NCBI GenBank assembly: GCA_023819365.1
Contig: JAMWBP010000007.1
Location: forward strand, 1 to 11,304
Origin: Candidatus Omnitrophota bacterium
GTDB lineage: Bacteria > Ratteibacteria > UBA8468 > B48-G9 > JAFGKM01
Direction: 5' to 3'
Length of the DNA stretch: 11,304 nt
Positions 1 to 7,076 of the stretch are shown here, one piece after another. Below the pieces are notes generated by a model. That model did not search any database and was not told where the DNA came from. It worked only from the letters and a program-made list of their open reading frames with translations. Position 1 is the stretch's first letter. Each line of letters starts with the position of its first letter. Made by a program: the position numbers and the translations under genes.

Positions 1-1150
1 TTTCCATTACTGTTCTTGCTGTGTTAATCATCATATCAAGACCATATCCTTTCATAAATTTGTTGTTAACATACCAGGTGAATGAAGGAAAATACTTTGG
101 CAATATCCCTCCTGCTGTGATATTACACATCAACCCTGCAACAGTCCCTGTATTAAAAAGTGTGCCAATGCTTGTCTTTGTATGGTCTCCAATGAAAGAA
201 CCTATCTTCAAACTACCTGTGTCCTGTGGCTTTCCATTAAGATAGACAGAGACACTACTATAGTCATTCTTTAAGTCGCTGTTGGTTGTGAGTGCCCCTA
301 AGTTTACAAACTCTCCTATATAACTGTGTCCTATAAATCCATCGTGGTATTTATTGGAATAGGAATAGAATATTGACTCCTCAACCTCTCCACCAATTCT
401 ACATACATCCCCGAAACTATTACCTTCCCTGATATTCGCTCCTGGCATAATCTGTGTCTTCTTCCCTATATAGCATGGTCCCTCTATCCTTACAGAAGGG
501 AATATCTCCGCATCTTTATCTATGTAAACAGGTCCATGGTTAGTGTCAAGGACAACAAATGGATGAACTTTTGCTCCTTCTTCAATATACACTCTATCCT
601 TGTCTCCCACTATAACTGCCATAGAATGTATCTCCCCCTTAATCCCCTTTTTCCCATATCTTTTAAAGTCCTCTCTCAATACATCAGGATTATAAATAAT
701 TATGTCCCAGGGATAGTTAATACATCTTAACTGCCTCTCCTCTGACTTAATATTTTCTTTAACATTACTGAGAAATTTTGTAATATCACCATCCCAGAAC
801 TTCTGTACACTTTCTCTTTTCACCAGTCCATAGATTATATTTTCTTTACTTTTTACAATCTTCTCTTCTGAAAGAGATACCTTATCTTCTAATGATGGCA
901 ACCATCTTCCATTTACAAGAAGTATGTCATCGCTAAAAAAGGTATTGTCATTCACAGGAAGATTATGTTTTTTTGATATAAGGGGCTTAAGATAGTCCCT
1001 TACCCATAGCCCTTTTTCTCCTTCAGGAACAACTGCCAAAATTTTATCTATAAGCGGACTATATCCACATCTGATTTCAAAACATGCTTTGATAAATGTC
1101 AATGGCAAAAGGTCTCTCCACTTTTCATCTTCATATATTAATACCTTCAT
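1..1150 (-). CDS. GlmU-like sugar-phosphate nucleotidyltransferase/acetyltransferase, 3' end off the window
   Basis: Reading the minus strand from an ATG at 1148-1150 gives 383 open codons with no stop before the window edge. The N-terminus (MKVLIYEDEKWRDLLPLTFI) and the central INYPWDII motif (about residue 160) match the alternative, Bacteroidetes-style GlmU family, UDP-GlcNAc diphosphorylase/GlcN-1-P acetyltransferase (TIGR03991 type). The second half, about residues 190-370, has the repeating small-hydrophobic pattern of a left-handed beta helix, with GGEVEESIF, GEFVNLGA, GDHTKTSIGTLFNTGT and PSFTW stretches typical of that family. Family length is near 390-400, so little should be missing. 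An AGAGGG ribosome site lies 6 nt before the ATG. By family it would make activated amino sugar for cell-wall or LPS precursors from acetyl-CoA and a sugar phosphate. The canonical GlmU N-terminal motif is not obvious, so the exact substrate is unsure. It is last in the visible minus-strand operon. Confidence 0.8.
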   Translation of the reverse strand, partial: MKVLIYEDEKWRDLLPLTFIKACFEIRCGYSPLIDKILAVVPEGEKGLWVRDYLKPLISKKHNLPVNDNTFFSDDILLVNGRWLPSLEDKVSLSEEKIVKSKENIIYGLVKRESVQKFWDGDITKFLSNVKENIKSEERQLRCINYPWDIIIYNPDVLREDFKRYGKKGIKGEIHSMAVIVGDKDRVYIEEGAKVHPFVVLDTNHGPVYIDKDAEIFPSVRIEGPCYIGKKTQIMPGANIREGNSFGDVCRIGGEVEESIFYSYSNKYHDGFIGHSYIGEFVNLGALTTNSDLKNDYSSVSVYLNGKPQDTGSLKIGSFIGDHTKTSIGTLFNTGTVAGLMCNITAGGILPKYFPSFTWYVNNKFMKGYGLDMMINTARTVME

Positions 1151-1190
1151 CTATACCCTCTTCATAATTTCCGGTACTGTCAAAAGTTTC

Positions 1191-1224
1191 GCTACATTCG
1201 TCGGATAAATCCGACCGCTACATT
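1191..1224. repeat. REP-like palindrome with flanking direct repeats
   Basis: A perfect 7-bp inverted repeat (GTCGGAT at 1200-1206, ATCCGAC at 1209-1215, 2-nt spacer) is flanked by direct copies of GCTACATT at 1191-1198 and 1217-1224. The right copy runs into the first base of the pta stop codon (1224-1226). It lies in the 73-bp gap between pta and the GlmU-like gene. There is no following T run, so it is not a clear intrinsic terminator. It could act as an mRNA 3' stabiliser or be a small mobile palindrome of the REP/MITE kind. Only one copy is seen in this window. Confidence 0.6.
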
Positions 1225-2195
1225 TATACAAGACAGCAAACTATTGCTGTGATTACCACTATATCTTCTACCTTTGCTCCTCTTGAAAGGTCGCTCACTG
1301 GTTTCGCAAATCCCTGAAGTATAGGACCAAAGGCAGATGCCCCTGCAAGGTACTGAGTAAGTTTATATGCGATATTTCCTGCATCAAGGTCAGGGAATAT
1401 CAAGACATTTGCCTGTCCTGCGACAGGAGATGGTTCTTTTATCTTTTTACTTGCCACTGCCTCTACAAGTGCGGTATCTGCCTGGAACTCTCCATCTAAA
1501 AGAATCTCTTTATCTGCCATTCCCTTTGCAAGAGAAACTGCCTGCCGTACCTTATCCACAAAAGGATGGGAAGCAGAGCCCTTTGTAGAAAATGAAAGAA
1601 GTGCTGTCTTTGGTTGTTGCCCCATTATCTTTTGAAAACTGATGGATGTTGAAATAGATATCTCTGCTAACTGTTGTGCAGATGGGTCAATATTTACTGC
1701 ACAGTCAGCATAAAAAAGGATCCTGCCATCAGGAAGTTCCATAATGAAAAAACTTGAAGGGGTGGATAGACCAGATGCATAACCAACAGTAAGGGCAGAT
1801 GTCTGTATTACACTTGCTGTGGTGCTGGCAGCACCTGCTACCATACCATCAACCTTACCGGCAGCAAGAAGCATCCCGCCAAATACAAGTTCTTTTTTCA
1901 GGAGTCGTTCAGCAACTCCCTTTTTAACCTTCCTTGATTCAGAATAAAGATTTACCAGTTCCGGTAGTTCAGGATAGTCCAACGGGTCAACAATCTCAAG
2001 ATTTGAGCAGTCAATCCCTCTCTGAGAGGCAAGAGATGTTATCTCATCTCTGTTCCCTACAACCACAGGGACTGCAATACATTCTTTTTTTAACACCTCC
2101 GCTGCTTTCTGAATTCTCTCATCTCTCCCTTCAGGTAATACAATTTTTTTACAGGTATGTCTTGCCTTTTCAAAAAATTTTTCTTTCAGTCCCAC
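1224..2195 (-). CDS. pta: Phosphate acetyltransferase (Pta, short form)
   Basis: Encodes 323 residues, the usual length of the short, catalytic-only phosphotransacetylase that interconverts acetyl-CoA plus phosphate with acetyl phosphate plus CoA in the cytoplasm. Family stretches are clear: the LPEGRDERI N-terminus, DGMVAGAAST, YADCAVNIDPSAQQLAEI, LLSFSTKGSA, LLDGEFQADTAL, NVLIFPDLDAGNIAYKL and GPILQGFAKPVSDLSRG. The start is GTG (2193-2195), supported by AGGAGGA at 2201-2207 that overlaps the nagB stop codon, which suggests translational coupling. The last residues (VVITAIVCCLV) differ from the common end of the family (VVAITA plus a few residues), right where the palindromic repeat begins. 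No acetate kinase gene is visible. Placement between nagB and the GlmU-like gene suggests a link between acetyl-CoA supply and amino-sugar acetylation, which is inference. Confidence 0.93.
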   Translation of the reverse strand: MGLKEKFFEKARHTCKKIVLPEGRDERIQKAAEVLKKECIAVPVVVGNRDEITSLASQRGIDCSNLEIVDPLDYPELPELVNLYSESRKVKKGVAERLLKKELVFGGMLLAAGKVDGMVAGAASTTASVIQTSALTVGYASGLSTPSSFFIMELPDGRILFYADCAVNIDPSAQQLAEISISTSISFQKIMGQQPKTALLSFSTKGSASHPFVDKVRQAVSLAKGMADKEILLDGEFQADTALVEAVASKKIKEPSPVAGQANVLIFPDLDAGNIAYKLTQYLAGASAFGPILQGFAKPVSDLSRGAKVEDIVVITAIVCCLV

Positions 2196-2205
2196 AGGGG
2201 TCCTC

Positions 2206-3000
2206 CTAAAAAAGTTTCATTCCAATCTTTTCTTCTGCCTCTGCAGCAAATTTATAGAAAGAGACCCTGCTCAACATCTTTGCAGCGCCTTCATCAAGGA
2301 TAACTGTAACCTTTGGATGAAGTTGTAAGGCAGAGGCAGTTATAGATGATGTTATAGGTCCTTCAATCGCCTTTGCGACAACTTCTGCCTTTTTCTCGCC
2401 GTTTGCAAGGAAAAGTAGTTCTTTCGCTTCAAGTATAGTCCCAACGCCCATTGAAAGGGCATATTTAGGAACATCATCAACACTACTGAAAAATCGTGAG
2501 TTGTCCTTTATTGTCTGCTCATTGAGGGCAACAAGCCGTGTCCTTGAAGAAAGGGAAGAACCGGGTTCATTGAAAGCGATATGCCCATCTCCACCGATAC
2601 CCAGTACCTGCAGGTCTATACCTCCTGCCTTCTTTATCTTTTCTTCATACTCCTTACAAAACTTCTCTATATCTTTAATAGGGACCTTACCGTCAGGGAC
2701 AAGAGTGTTTTCCTTTCTGATATTTATTCCGTTAAAGAGTTTTTCATTCATAAAATAACGGTAACTCTGCGGATGGGTACCGGGCAGTCCATAATACTCA
2801 TCAAGGTTAAAGGTAATAACCTTTGAAAAATCAAGCCCCTCTTCTTTATGTCTCCTTACCAGTTCACTGTATAATCCTTCAGGGGTGCTGCCTGTTGCAA
2901 GACCAAGAACACAATTTGGTTTCCTCTTTACAAGTTCTGCCACTATATCTGCTGCTTTTTTTGACATCTCATCATAGTCCTTAACTATCAGTACCCTCAT
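2206..3000 (-). CDS. nagB: Glucosamine-6-phosphate deaminase/isomerase (NagB)
   Basis: Encodes 264 residues, the normal size of NagB, which reversibly converts glucosamine-6-phosphate to fructose-6-phosphate plus ammonia. Visible signatures are LGLATGSTPEGLY near residue 32 (phosphate loop), FNLDEYYG with Asp67, and GIGGDGHIAFNEPGSS with Asp138, His140 and Glu145, matching the catalytic Asp72, Asp141, His143 and Glu148 of the E. coli enzyme. I chose the ATG at 2998-3000 because an AGGAGG sits 4 nt upstream and MRVLIVKDYDEM is the usual family N-terminus; an upstream start at 3027 would only add a Lys/Arg-rich leader. The gene overlaps the end of the S1 gene by 20 nt and is followed by pta after 10 nt. 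With the downstream GlmU-like gene it makes an amino-sugar cluster; direction (catabolic or synthetic) cannot be read from sequence. Confidence 0.95.
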   Translation of the reverse strand: MRVLIVKDYDEMSKKAADIVAELVKRKPNCVLGLATGSTPEGLYSELVRRHKEEGLDFSKVITFNLDEYYGLPGTHPQSYRYFMNEKLFNGINIRKENTLVPDGKVPIKDIEKFCKEYEEKIKKAGGIDLQVLGIGGDGHIAFNEPGSSLSSRTRLVALNEQTIKDNSRFFSSVDDVPKYALSMGVGTILEAKELLFLANGEKKAEVVAKAIEGPITSSITASALQLHPKVTVILDEGAAKMLSRVSFYKFAAEAEEKIGMKLF

Positions 3001-4351
3001 TCTCTCCTCCTTTCTCCTTGTCTTCATTCTGTTCTTTTTTGCTCTTTATATCTCCTATCTGCTTCATCCCTAAAGAAATTCTTTTATTATCCGGGTCTAT
3101 CTCAAGCACCATCACATCTATCTTCTGCCCTTTCCTTAAAACCTCTGATGGATGCTTGATAGCATCATCTGTGATATTTGAAATATGTAAAAGCCCGTCT
3201 ATCCCGGGTTCAAGTTCAATAAATGCACCAAAGTCAGTGATGTTATAAACCTTACCTTTTACTATACCTCCTACAGGATACCTTCTTACTATCTCAGGCC
3301 AGGGGTTTGGTTCTAAACTCTTTAAACTGAAAGATATCTTCTGTTCATCCTTCTTTATATCTATTACCTGGACTCTTATCGTATCTCCCATTGCAACAAT
3401 ATCTGATGGCTTCTTAATCCTGCCGGTCCATGAAAGCTCTGATATATGGAGAAGACCCTCTATCCCATCCTCTATTTTGACAAATGCACCATAATCAGTA
3501 ATGTTAACAACCTTCCCTTCAACCACAGTCCCCACAGGATACTTCTCTTCAATGTTATCCCATGGGTTTGGTGTCTTCTGTTTAAGACCGAAGGAAAGAA
3601 CCTGCCTTTCTCTGTCAACAGAGAGAACCACAACCTCCACCTCCTGCCCTGTGTTCAGAATCTGAGAAGGATGGCTGATTCTACCCCAACTCATATCATT
3701 TATATGGAGAAGACCAACAACACCATACTCCAGTTCTATAAAGGCGCCATAGTCAACGATATTCCTGACTATCCCTGTAACCAGTTGTCCCTCTTGGATA
3801 CCATCTAAAAGTCCCTTTTTCTTTTCTTCTCTCTCCTCTTCAAGATACCTCTTCCTTGAAACAACAACATTTTTTCTTGCATGGTCAAGGTTAATAATTT
3901 TAAATTTAGAGCACATCCCAACTAAAGATGAAGGATTTGTTAAGGGGTTTATGTCTGCCTGGGAGGAAGGAAGAAAAGCAATAATACCGATATCTACTTT
4001 ATAACCACCCTTAACACTTCTAAAAATTTTTCCTTCTATCCATTCACCTGTTTCATAACATCTTTCTATCTTTTCCCAGTTAAGTATTACATCTGCCTTT
4101 TCTTTTGATAATGGGATAAAACCATGTTCATCAGGGTCAAGGGATTCGACAATAACATCTACCTCGTTCCCCTCTAAAATATTCCCTCCTTTGAATTCTT
4201 CTTTCGGCACAACCCCTTCTGATTTATATCCTATATCTATTACTACCTCCTCTTCCATAACTCTTACAACTCTACCTTTAACCAGTGAGCCTGGTTTAAA
4301 ACCCGATATTTTTTCTTCAAGTAATTTTCCTATATTAAGCTTTTCTGTCAT
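2981..4351 (-). CDS. rpsA: 30S ribosomal protein S1, five S1 domains
   Basis: Encodes 456 residues with five consecutive S1 (OB-fold) RNA-binding domains at about residues 20-83, 103-168, 187-258, 272-344 and 358-431. Domains 3-5 carry the strong pattern DYGAF(I/V)..E.G..GLLHI. The N-terminal two are more divergent, as in ribosome-docking domains of bacterial S1, and domain 2 lacks the usual aromatic DYGAF motif (it reads GGYKVDIG). The tail from 432 is Lys/Glu-rich and looks disordered. E. coli S1 has six domains and many Firmicutes proteins have four, so five is intermediate. The protein helps the 30S subunit bind and unfold mRNA. The ATG at 4349-4351 has a GGAGGT 8 nt upstream and lies inside the end of ispH (17-nt overlap). 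IspH and S1 are neighbours or even fused in several bacterial groups, so the linkage is expected. Confidence 0.93.
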   Translation of the reverse strand: MTEKLNIGKLLEEKISGFKPGSLVKGRVVRVMEEEVVIDIGYKSEGVVPKEEFKGGNILEGNEVDVIVESLDPDEHGFIPLSKEKADVILNWEKIERCYETGEWIEGKIFRSVKGGYKVDIGIIAFLPSSQADINPLTNPSSLVGMCSKFKIINLDHARKNVVVSRKRYLEEEREEKKKGLLDGIQEGQLVTGIVRNIVDYGAFIELEYGVVGLLHINDMSWGRISHPSQILNTGQEVEVVVLSVDRERQVLSFGLKQKTPNPWDNIEEKYPVGTVVEGKVVNITDYGAFVKIEDGIEGLLHISELSWTGRIKKPSDIVAMGDTIRVQVIDIKKDEQKISFSLKSLEPNPWPEIVRRYPVGGIVKGKVYNITDFGAFIELEPGIDGLLHISNITDDAIKHPSEVLRKGQKIDVMVLEIDPDNKRISLGMKQIGDIKSKKEQNEDKEKGGENEGTDS

Positions 4352-5207
4352 TATATTGCACCTCCATGTATCCTATTTTTTTTATATATCTTTTAATCTC
4401 TGCTATAAACTCCTCAGAGGTTGATGTCCCTGATATCAACCCTATAGATTTAACTTTTGAGAGAGGTACATCTTTAATATCTTCCAGGCGCTCAATATAA
4501 AAAGCATTTCTGTTGTATCTTTTAACTGTTCTATAAAGTTTTGCGGTATTGGAACTATTTCTACCACCCAGAACAAAAACTGTGTCCACATTCTTGCTTA
4601 TATCTACTGCCTCTTTCTGCCTCTCGCCAGTTACCTTACATATAGTATTATATACAACCATCTCTCTTGCAATAGACAATCCTATGAGATATCTCACCTT
4701 TTTTATGTACTCCTCAAAAGAAAGAGTGGTCTGTCCTATTACTGCCACCCTTTCTAATTTCTTTATTTTTTTAGAGAAACCACTGCCACCAAAAACAAGA
4801 GTATGTCTTCCGTATCCCTTAAGGCCTATTACCTCAGGATGTTTTTCATCCCCTATTATTATAATAAAAAATTTCTGGTTGTCCAGTTTTCTTATCAGCG
4901 ACTGTATTCTTTTTACTAAAGGACAGGTGGCATCAAAGACATAAACGCCTTTCTTCTGGATACACCCAAGGACATCCGGCCCTATCCCGTGCGAACGGAT
5001 AATAAACCTTTTGCCTCTTATTGCATCAGTAGAATTCACAACCTTTAATCCCTGTGATTTTAGTTTCTCCACAACCAGGGGGTTGTGGACAATATCCCCT
5101 ATACTATAAACCTCACCATATTTCTTCAAGAGACGTTCTGCCATCTCTACTGTTCTTCTCACTCCGAAACAGAAGCCAATATTTTTTGGGACAAGTATTT
5201 TTTTCAT
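4335..5207 (-). CDS. ispH: 4-hydroxy-3-methylbut-2-enyl diphosphate reductase (IspH/LytB)
   Basis: Encodes 290 residues, close to the family norm. IspH is the iron-sulfur enzyme that makes IPP and DMAPP in the last step of the MEP isoprenoid pathway. The three cluster-binding cysteines are present: Cys13 in GFCFGV, Cys95 in DATCPLV and Cys190 in NTICKVT. Other active-site residues follow the E. coli pattern: His41 (IVHN), His73 (RSHG), His123 and Glu125 (KHPEV), Thr160/161 (GQTTLS), the RNSSNT stretch at 216-221, and GTSTSEEF near the C-terminus. The ATG at 5205-5207 overlaps the plsC stop by 4 nt (ATGA), and the gene's end overlaps the S1 start by 17 nt, so the three genes should be translated in a coupled way. 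Its presence implies the MEP rather than the mevalonate route. Confidence 0.96.
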   Translation of the reverse strand: MKKILVPKNIGFCFGVRRTVEMAERLLKKYGEVYSIGDIVHNPLVVEKLKSQGLKVVNSTDAIRGKRFIIRSHGIGPDVLGCIQKKGVYVFDATCPLVKRIQSLIRKLDNQKFFIIIIGDEKHPEVIGLKGYGRHTLVFGGSGFSKKIKKLERVAVIGQTTLSFEEYIKKVRYLIGLSIAREMVVYNTICKVTGERQKEAVDISKNVDTVFVLGGRNSSNTAKLYRTVKRYNRNAFYIERLEDIKDVPLSKVKSIGLISGTSTSEEFIAEIKRYIKKIGYMEVQYNDRKA

Positions 5208-5800
5208 TGTTCTTTAAGTTCCCTTATGGCATCCATAACCTTTCTTGCTATATATTTATAGTCATTCCCCCCTATCTCAATCTTATTTCCTATAAAAACT
5301 TTTATTTTGGTAATCCTTATCCATTTAGCACCGACAGGCAGTGCCTTCCCTGCTCCGGAAATATAAACAGGGATAATAGGAGCGCCTGTCTTATAATGTA
5401 AAAACCCGATACCTTCCTTTGGTTCAAGGAGTTCCATAGTTCTGCTCCTTGTCCCTTCAGGAAAGATTACAAGCCAGTTGCCTTCCCTTATTATTTTTAC
5501 ACCCTGCCTCATTGTCATAGAAGACATCTCATCTCTATCTATTGGGATTGCCCCTAAATGCCTTATCAGGAAAGAGAGAAAAGGAATAGAGAACATCTCC
5601 CTTTTAGAAAAATATCTCAACCTACGTGGAAATGCAATACCAAGTATAAGCGGGTCTAAATAACTCTGGTGGTTAGATGCAATAATACATGAACTGTCTA
5701 TATCTTTTAAATTCTCTTTTCCTTTTACTTCAATGCAGAAAAAAAGTTTAAAAAGAATAGTGCCAAGAACCTTAGCACATAGATAAATGAATCCTTCCAT
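5204..5800 (-). CDS. plsC: 1-acyl-sn-glycerol-3-phosphate acyltransferase (PlsC)
   Basis: Encodes 198 residues, typical for a short PlsC that acylates lysophosphatidic acid to phosphatidic acid at the inner face of the membrane. The catalytic HX4D motif is at His44 and Asp49 (NHQSYLD), GAIPIDRD at 83-90 is the second motif, FPEGTRS at 113-119 is the substrate-binding motif, and PIIPVYISG at 141-149 is the fourth. The first 22 residues are hydrophobic and probably sit in the membrane. The ATG at 5798-5800 has a GGGAG close upstream (short spacing). The gene start overlaps the preceding small membrane-protein gene by 29 nt, and the end shares ATGA with ispH. plsC next to ispH and rpsA is a familiar arrangement; the cmk gene often found there is absent. 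Confidence 0.92.
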   Translation of the reverse strand: MEGFIYLCAKVLGTILFKLFFCIEVKGKENLKDIDSSCIIASNHQSYLDPLILGIAFPRRLRYFSKREMFSIPFLSFLIRHLGAIPIDRDEMSSMTMRQGVKIIREGNWLVIFPEGTRSRTMELLEPKEGIGFLHYKTGAPIIPVYISGAGKALPVGAKWIRITKIKVFIGNKIEIGGNDYKYIARKVMDAIRELKEQ

Positions 5801-5993
5801 CTACTCCCAACAACCCCCTTGTAGTAATAAGTAAGAGAGTGATTAATAAACCAAGAACAATAAGAAATAAGATCAACTGGATAATATATCTCTTACCTAC
5901 TGAACTATTCTTTGTAAACATCCAACCTATAAAAGAATACACTATAAGCCCTGAAACAAGTCCTAAAAGGATAGCAAAAAATTTCTCTTTCAT
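5772..5993 (-). CDS. Small two-helix membrane protein, unknown function
   Basis: Encodes 73 residues with two predicted membrane spans, about residues 5-25 and 38-58, separated by a short charged loop (TKNSSVGKR). I do not recognise a family. It appears to be a real gene because its ATG (5991-5993) overlaps the stop of the upstream gene by 4 nt (ATGA) and its end runs 29 nt into plsC, the same tight packing as the rest of the operon. Its hydrophobic profile also makes sense only in this frame. The neighbouring phospholipid acyltransferase suggests an envelope role, but that is a guess from position. Confidence 0.65.
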   Translation of the reverse strand: MKEKFFAILLGLVSGLIVYSFIGWMFTKNSSVGKRYIIQLILFLIVLGLLITLLLITTRGLLGVDGRIHLSMC

Positions 5994-6262
5994 TTGGTAA
6001 GTATATCATCAAGGAGTGTTATCCCTGTAACTATTGCCTTGAGAACAAGCACCTTTTTTCTATTTGGTGCAATCCCATCCTTTTTCACCATTATTACATA
6101 CTCATGTTTACTCAGCGCAGTATCTGAAATATCAAGAGCATCTGCATCTTCTAATACAAAAAATGTATTATTCTCCTCTTTTAACGTCCCTATATACACC
6201 CATTTTGTAGAAGTATCCAAGACAACTACTTTGTTTAAATATCCTTTCATCTGTTCTACCAT
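5990..6262 (-). CDS. Sm-like (LSm fold) small protein, uncharacterised
   Basis: Encodes about 90 residues. The N-terminal pattern, GYLNKVVVLDTSTKWVYIGTL then a turn and FFVLEDADALDIS, looks like the first strands of an Sm-like beta barrel, and the ending NRKKVLVLKAIVTGITLLDD fits the Sm2 side. I recall similar short proteins of unknown function in Planctomycetes-like genomes, so the fold is probable and the function open (RNA binding is possible). I place the start at the ATG 6260-6262; a GTG at 6266-6268 and an ATG at 6248-6250 are alternatives, and none has a strong ribosome site (AGAG about 7 nt before 6262). It is the first gene of the minus-strand operon and shares ATGA with the next gene. 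Company with ribosomal protein S1 further down makes an RNA-related role worth testing. Confidence 0.65.
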   Translation of the reverse strand: MVEQMKGYLNKVVVLDTSTKWVYIGTLKEENNTFFVLEDADALDISDTALSKHEYVIMVKKDGIAPNRKKVLVLKAIVTGITLLDDILTK

Positions 6263-6275
6263 AGGCACTCTTTTC

Positions 6276-6304
6276 AGTTTACCTCAAAACCCTGTTTTTG
6301 ACAA
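6276..6304 (-). promoter_or_regulatory. Weak candidate promoter for the minus-strand operon
   Basis: On the minus strand TTGTCA (6304-6299) is followed after 17 nt by TAAACT (6281-6276). This is five of six and four of six matches to the sigma70 boxes with ideal spacing. Transcription would start near 6268, only a few bases before the ATG at 6262 or 18 bases before the ATG at 6250. This is a candidate only. Confidence 0.25.
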
Positions 6305-6411
6305 ACCTTTATTAATCTGGACGAGGTAATGAAGAAGTTGAGAAAGGTAGTGAACAGTTTCTATATATTTGAAAACTTATGACTTTGTTCATTGGCTGTA
6401 TCTTTCCTCTA

Positions 6412-6462
6412 CCCCCTCACCCACACCCTCTCCCCGCTGTGGGAAGAGTGTGGGTGAGGGGG
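6412..6462. repeat. GC-rich palindromic repeat, copy 1
   Basis: A 14-bp perfect inverted repeat (CCCCCTCACCCACA at 6412-6425, its complement at 6449-6462) encloses an imperfect inner stem, giving a 51-bp hairpin. The left arm 6413-6435 matches 10329-10351 at 21 of 23 bases, so this is a dispersed repeat family. Similar pyrimidine/purine palindromes are scattered between genes in many bacteria. It lies between divergent genes, so it is not acting as a terminator for either in the usual place. It also explains why a spurious reading frame, rich in Ser-Pro-Thr, extends upstream of the HAMP-like gene. Confidence 0.75.
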
Positions 6463-6480
6463 AATTGAATGTGCGGGGTA

Positions 6481-6509
6481 TTGACAAAAATATCTATGTG
6501 AGGTATCAT
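6481..6509 (+). promoter_or_regulatory. Candidate sigma70-type promoter for the signalling block
   Basis: TTGACA at 6481-6486 is a perfect -35 box; TATCAT at 6504-6509 (five of six) follows after exactly 17 nt. A TATAAT at 6510-6515 is also present but is 23 nt from the -35, too far to be its partner. The start point would be near 6516, which is also the GTG chosen for the next gene, so the message could be leaderless or the true start may be different. Confidence 0.45.
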
Positions 6510-6515
6510 TATAAT

Positions 6516-7076
6516 GTGAAGATAAAGGGGCGACTAAGGTTATGGGTTGACAGAGAGATACAGTTAAAGATTGTATTGTATGCATTGATTTCCCTCGCTA
6601 TTGCCTGTGCGGTTGTAAGCATCGTAACATTTTATAGCATCTGGTCAGATGTAGGATATAAACTGCTACGCCCAGAAAATTTTGAAAAGATATACATATC
6701 TTCTTTAAGAAGATTTACTCTCACAAACTTCCTTCTTGTAATTCTTCTTGGAATTCTTACTGCATTAGGGATGATTGTTATTACACACAGAATCGCAGGA
6801 CCTGCATATCGTATAAAGACCATCATTAAAGACCTTTATGAAGGTAAGACACCCACATTTGCCCTCAGAAAAGGAGATGCGTTCAAACCAATGCTGGAAG
6901 AGATAGAAAAACTTGCAGCAAGATATGATGAGATAGGTAAAAGCGCTCTTGCAGTTATTGAAAGATGGAAGAATACAGAGGTAAGGGATATGAGTTTGAA
7001 CCTTGCACTAAAAGAACTTGAGAATAAACTTGTATATCTCTCTATCTCAGAAGGAAGAGAAAGGAGGGAACAATGA
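6516..7076 (+). CDS. Two-helix membrane protein with HAMP-like region
   Basis: Encodes about 186 residues from GTG 6516-6518. A short basic cytoplasmic start (KIKGRLRLWVDREIQ) leads into a membrane span at about 19-41, an external loop of about 28 residues, and a second span at 70-91. Then comes a HAMP-like stretch beginning HRIAGPAYRIK and containing LYEGKTPTFALRKGD, followed by a long helical tail (about 125-186). This is the layout of a signalling or docking membrane protein with no output domain. GTG starts at 6471 (with GAGGGGG upstream, inside the repeat) and 6498 and an ATG at 6369 are alternatives. The 6369 start would translate the palindromic repeat and is unlikely. The stop TGA overlaps the ATG of the prepilin-like gene (ATGA), with AGGAGGG nearby, so the two are coupled. 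A partner role for the CHASE2 sensor downstream is inferred. Confidence 0.7.
   Translation: MKIKGRLRLWVDREIQLKIVLYALISLAIACAVVSIVTFYSIWSDVGYKLLRPENFEKIYISSLRRFTLTNFLLVILLGILTALGMIVITHRIAGPAYRIKTIIKDLYEGKTPTFALRKGDAFKPMLEEIEKLAARYDEIGKSALAVIERWKNTEVRDMSLNLALKELENKLVYLSISEGRERREQ

Noticed and set aside
1178..1183. TTGACA on the minus strand before the GlmU-like gene
   Set aside because: No acceptable -10 box at 16-18 nt (the position reads GAGGGT), so an internal promoter is not supported.
1934..2209. Open frames opposite pta, nagB and ispH (for example 1934-2209, 2501-2758, 4549-4944)
   Set aside because: They lie antisense to well-identified genes, show no family motifs and have odd compositions; shadows of the real genes.
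6369..6515. Upstream extension of the HAMP-like protein to an ATG at 6369
   Set aside because: The added residues are a translation of the palindromic repeat (Ser-Pro-Thr-rich) and precede the best promoter; no ribosome site supports it.
6481..6515. TTGACA paired with TATAAT at 6510-6515
   Set aside because: Spacing is 23 nt, too long; TATCAT at 17 nt is the better partner.
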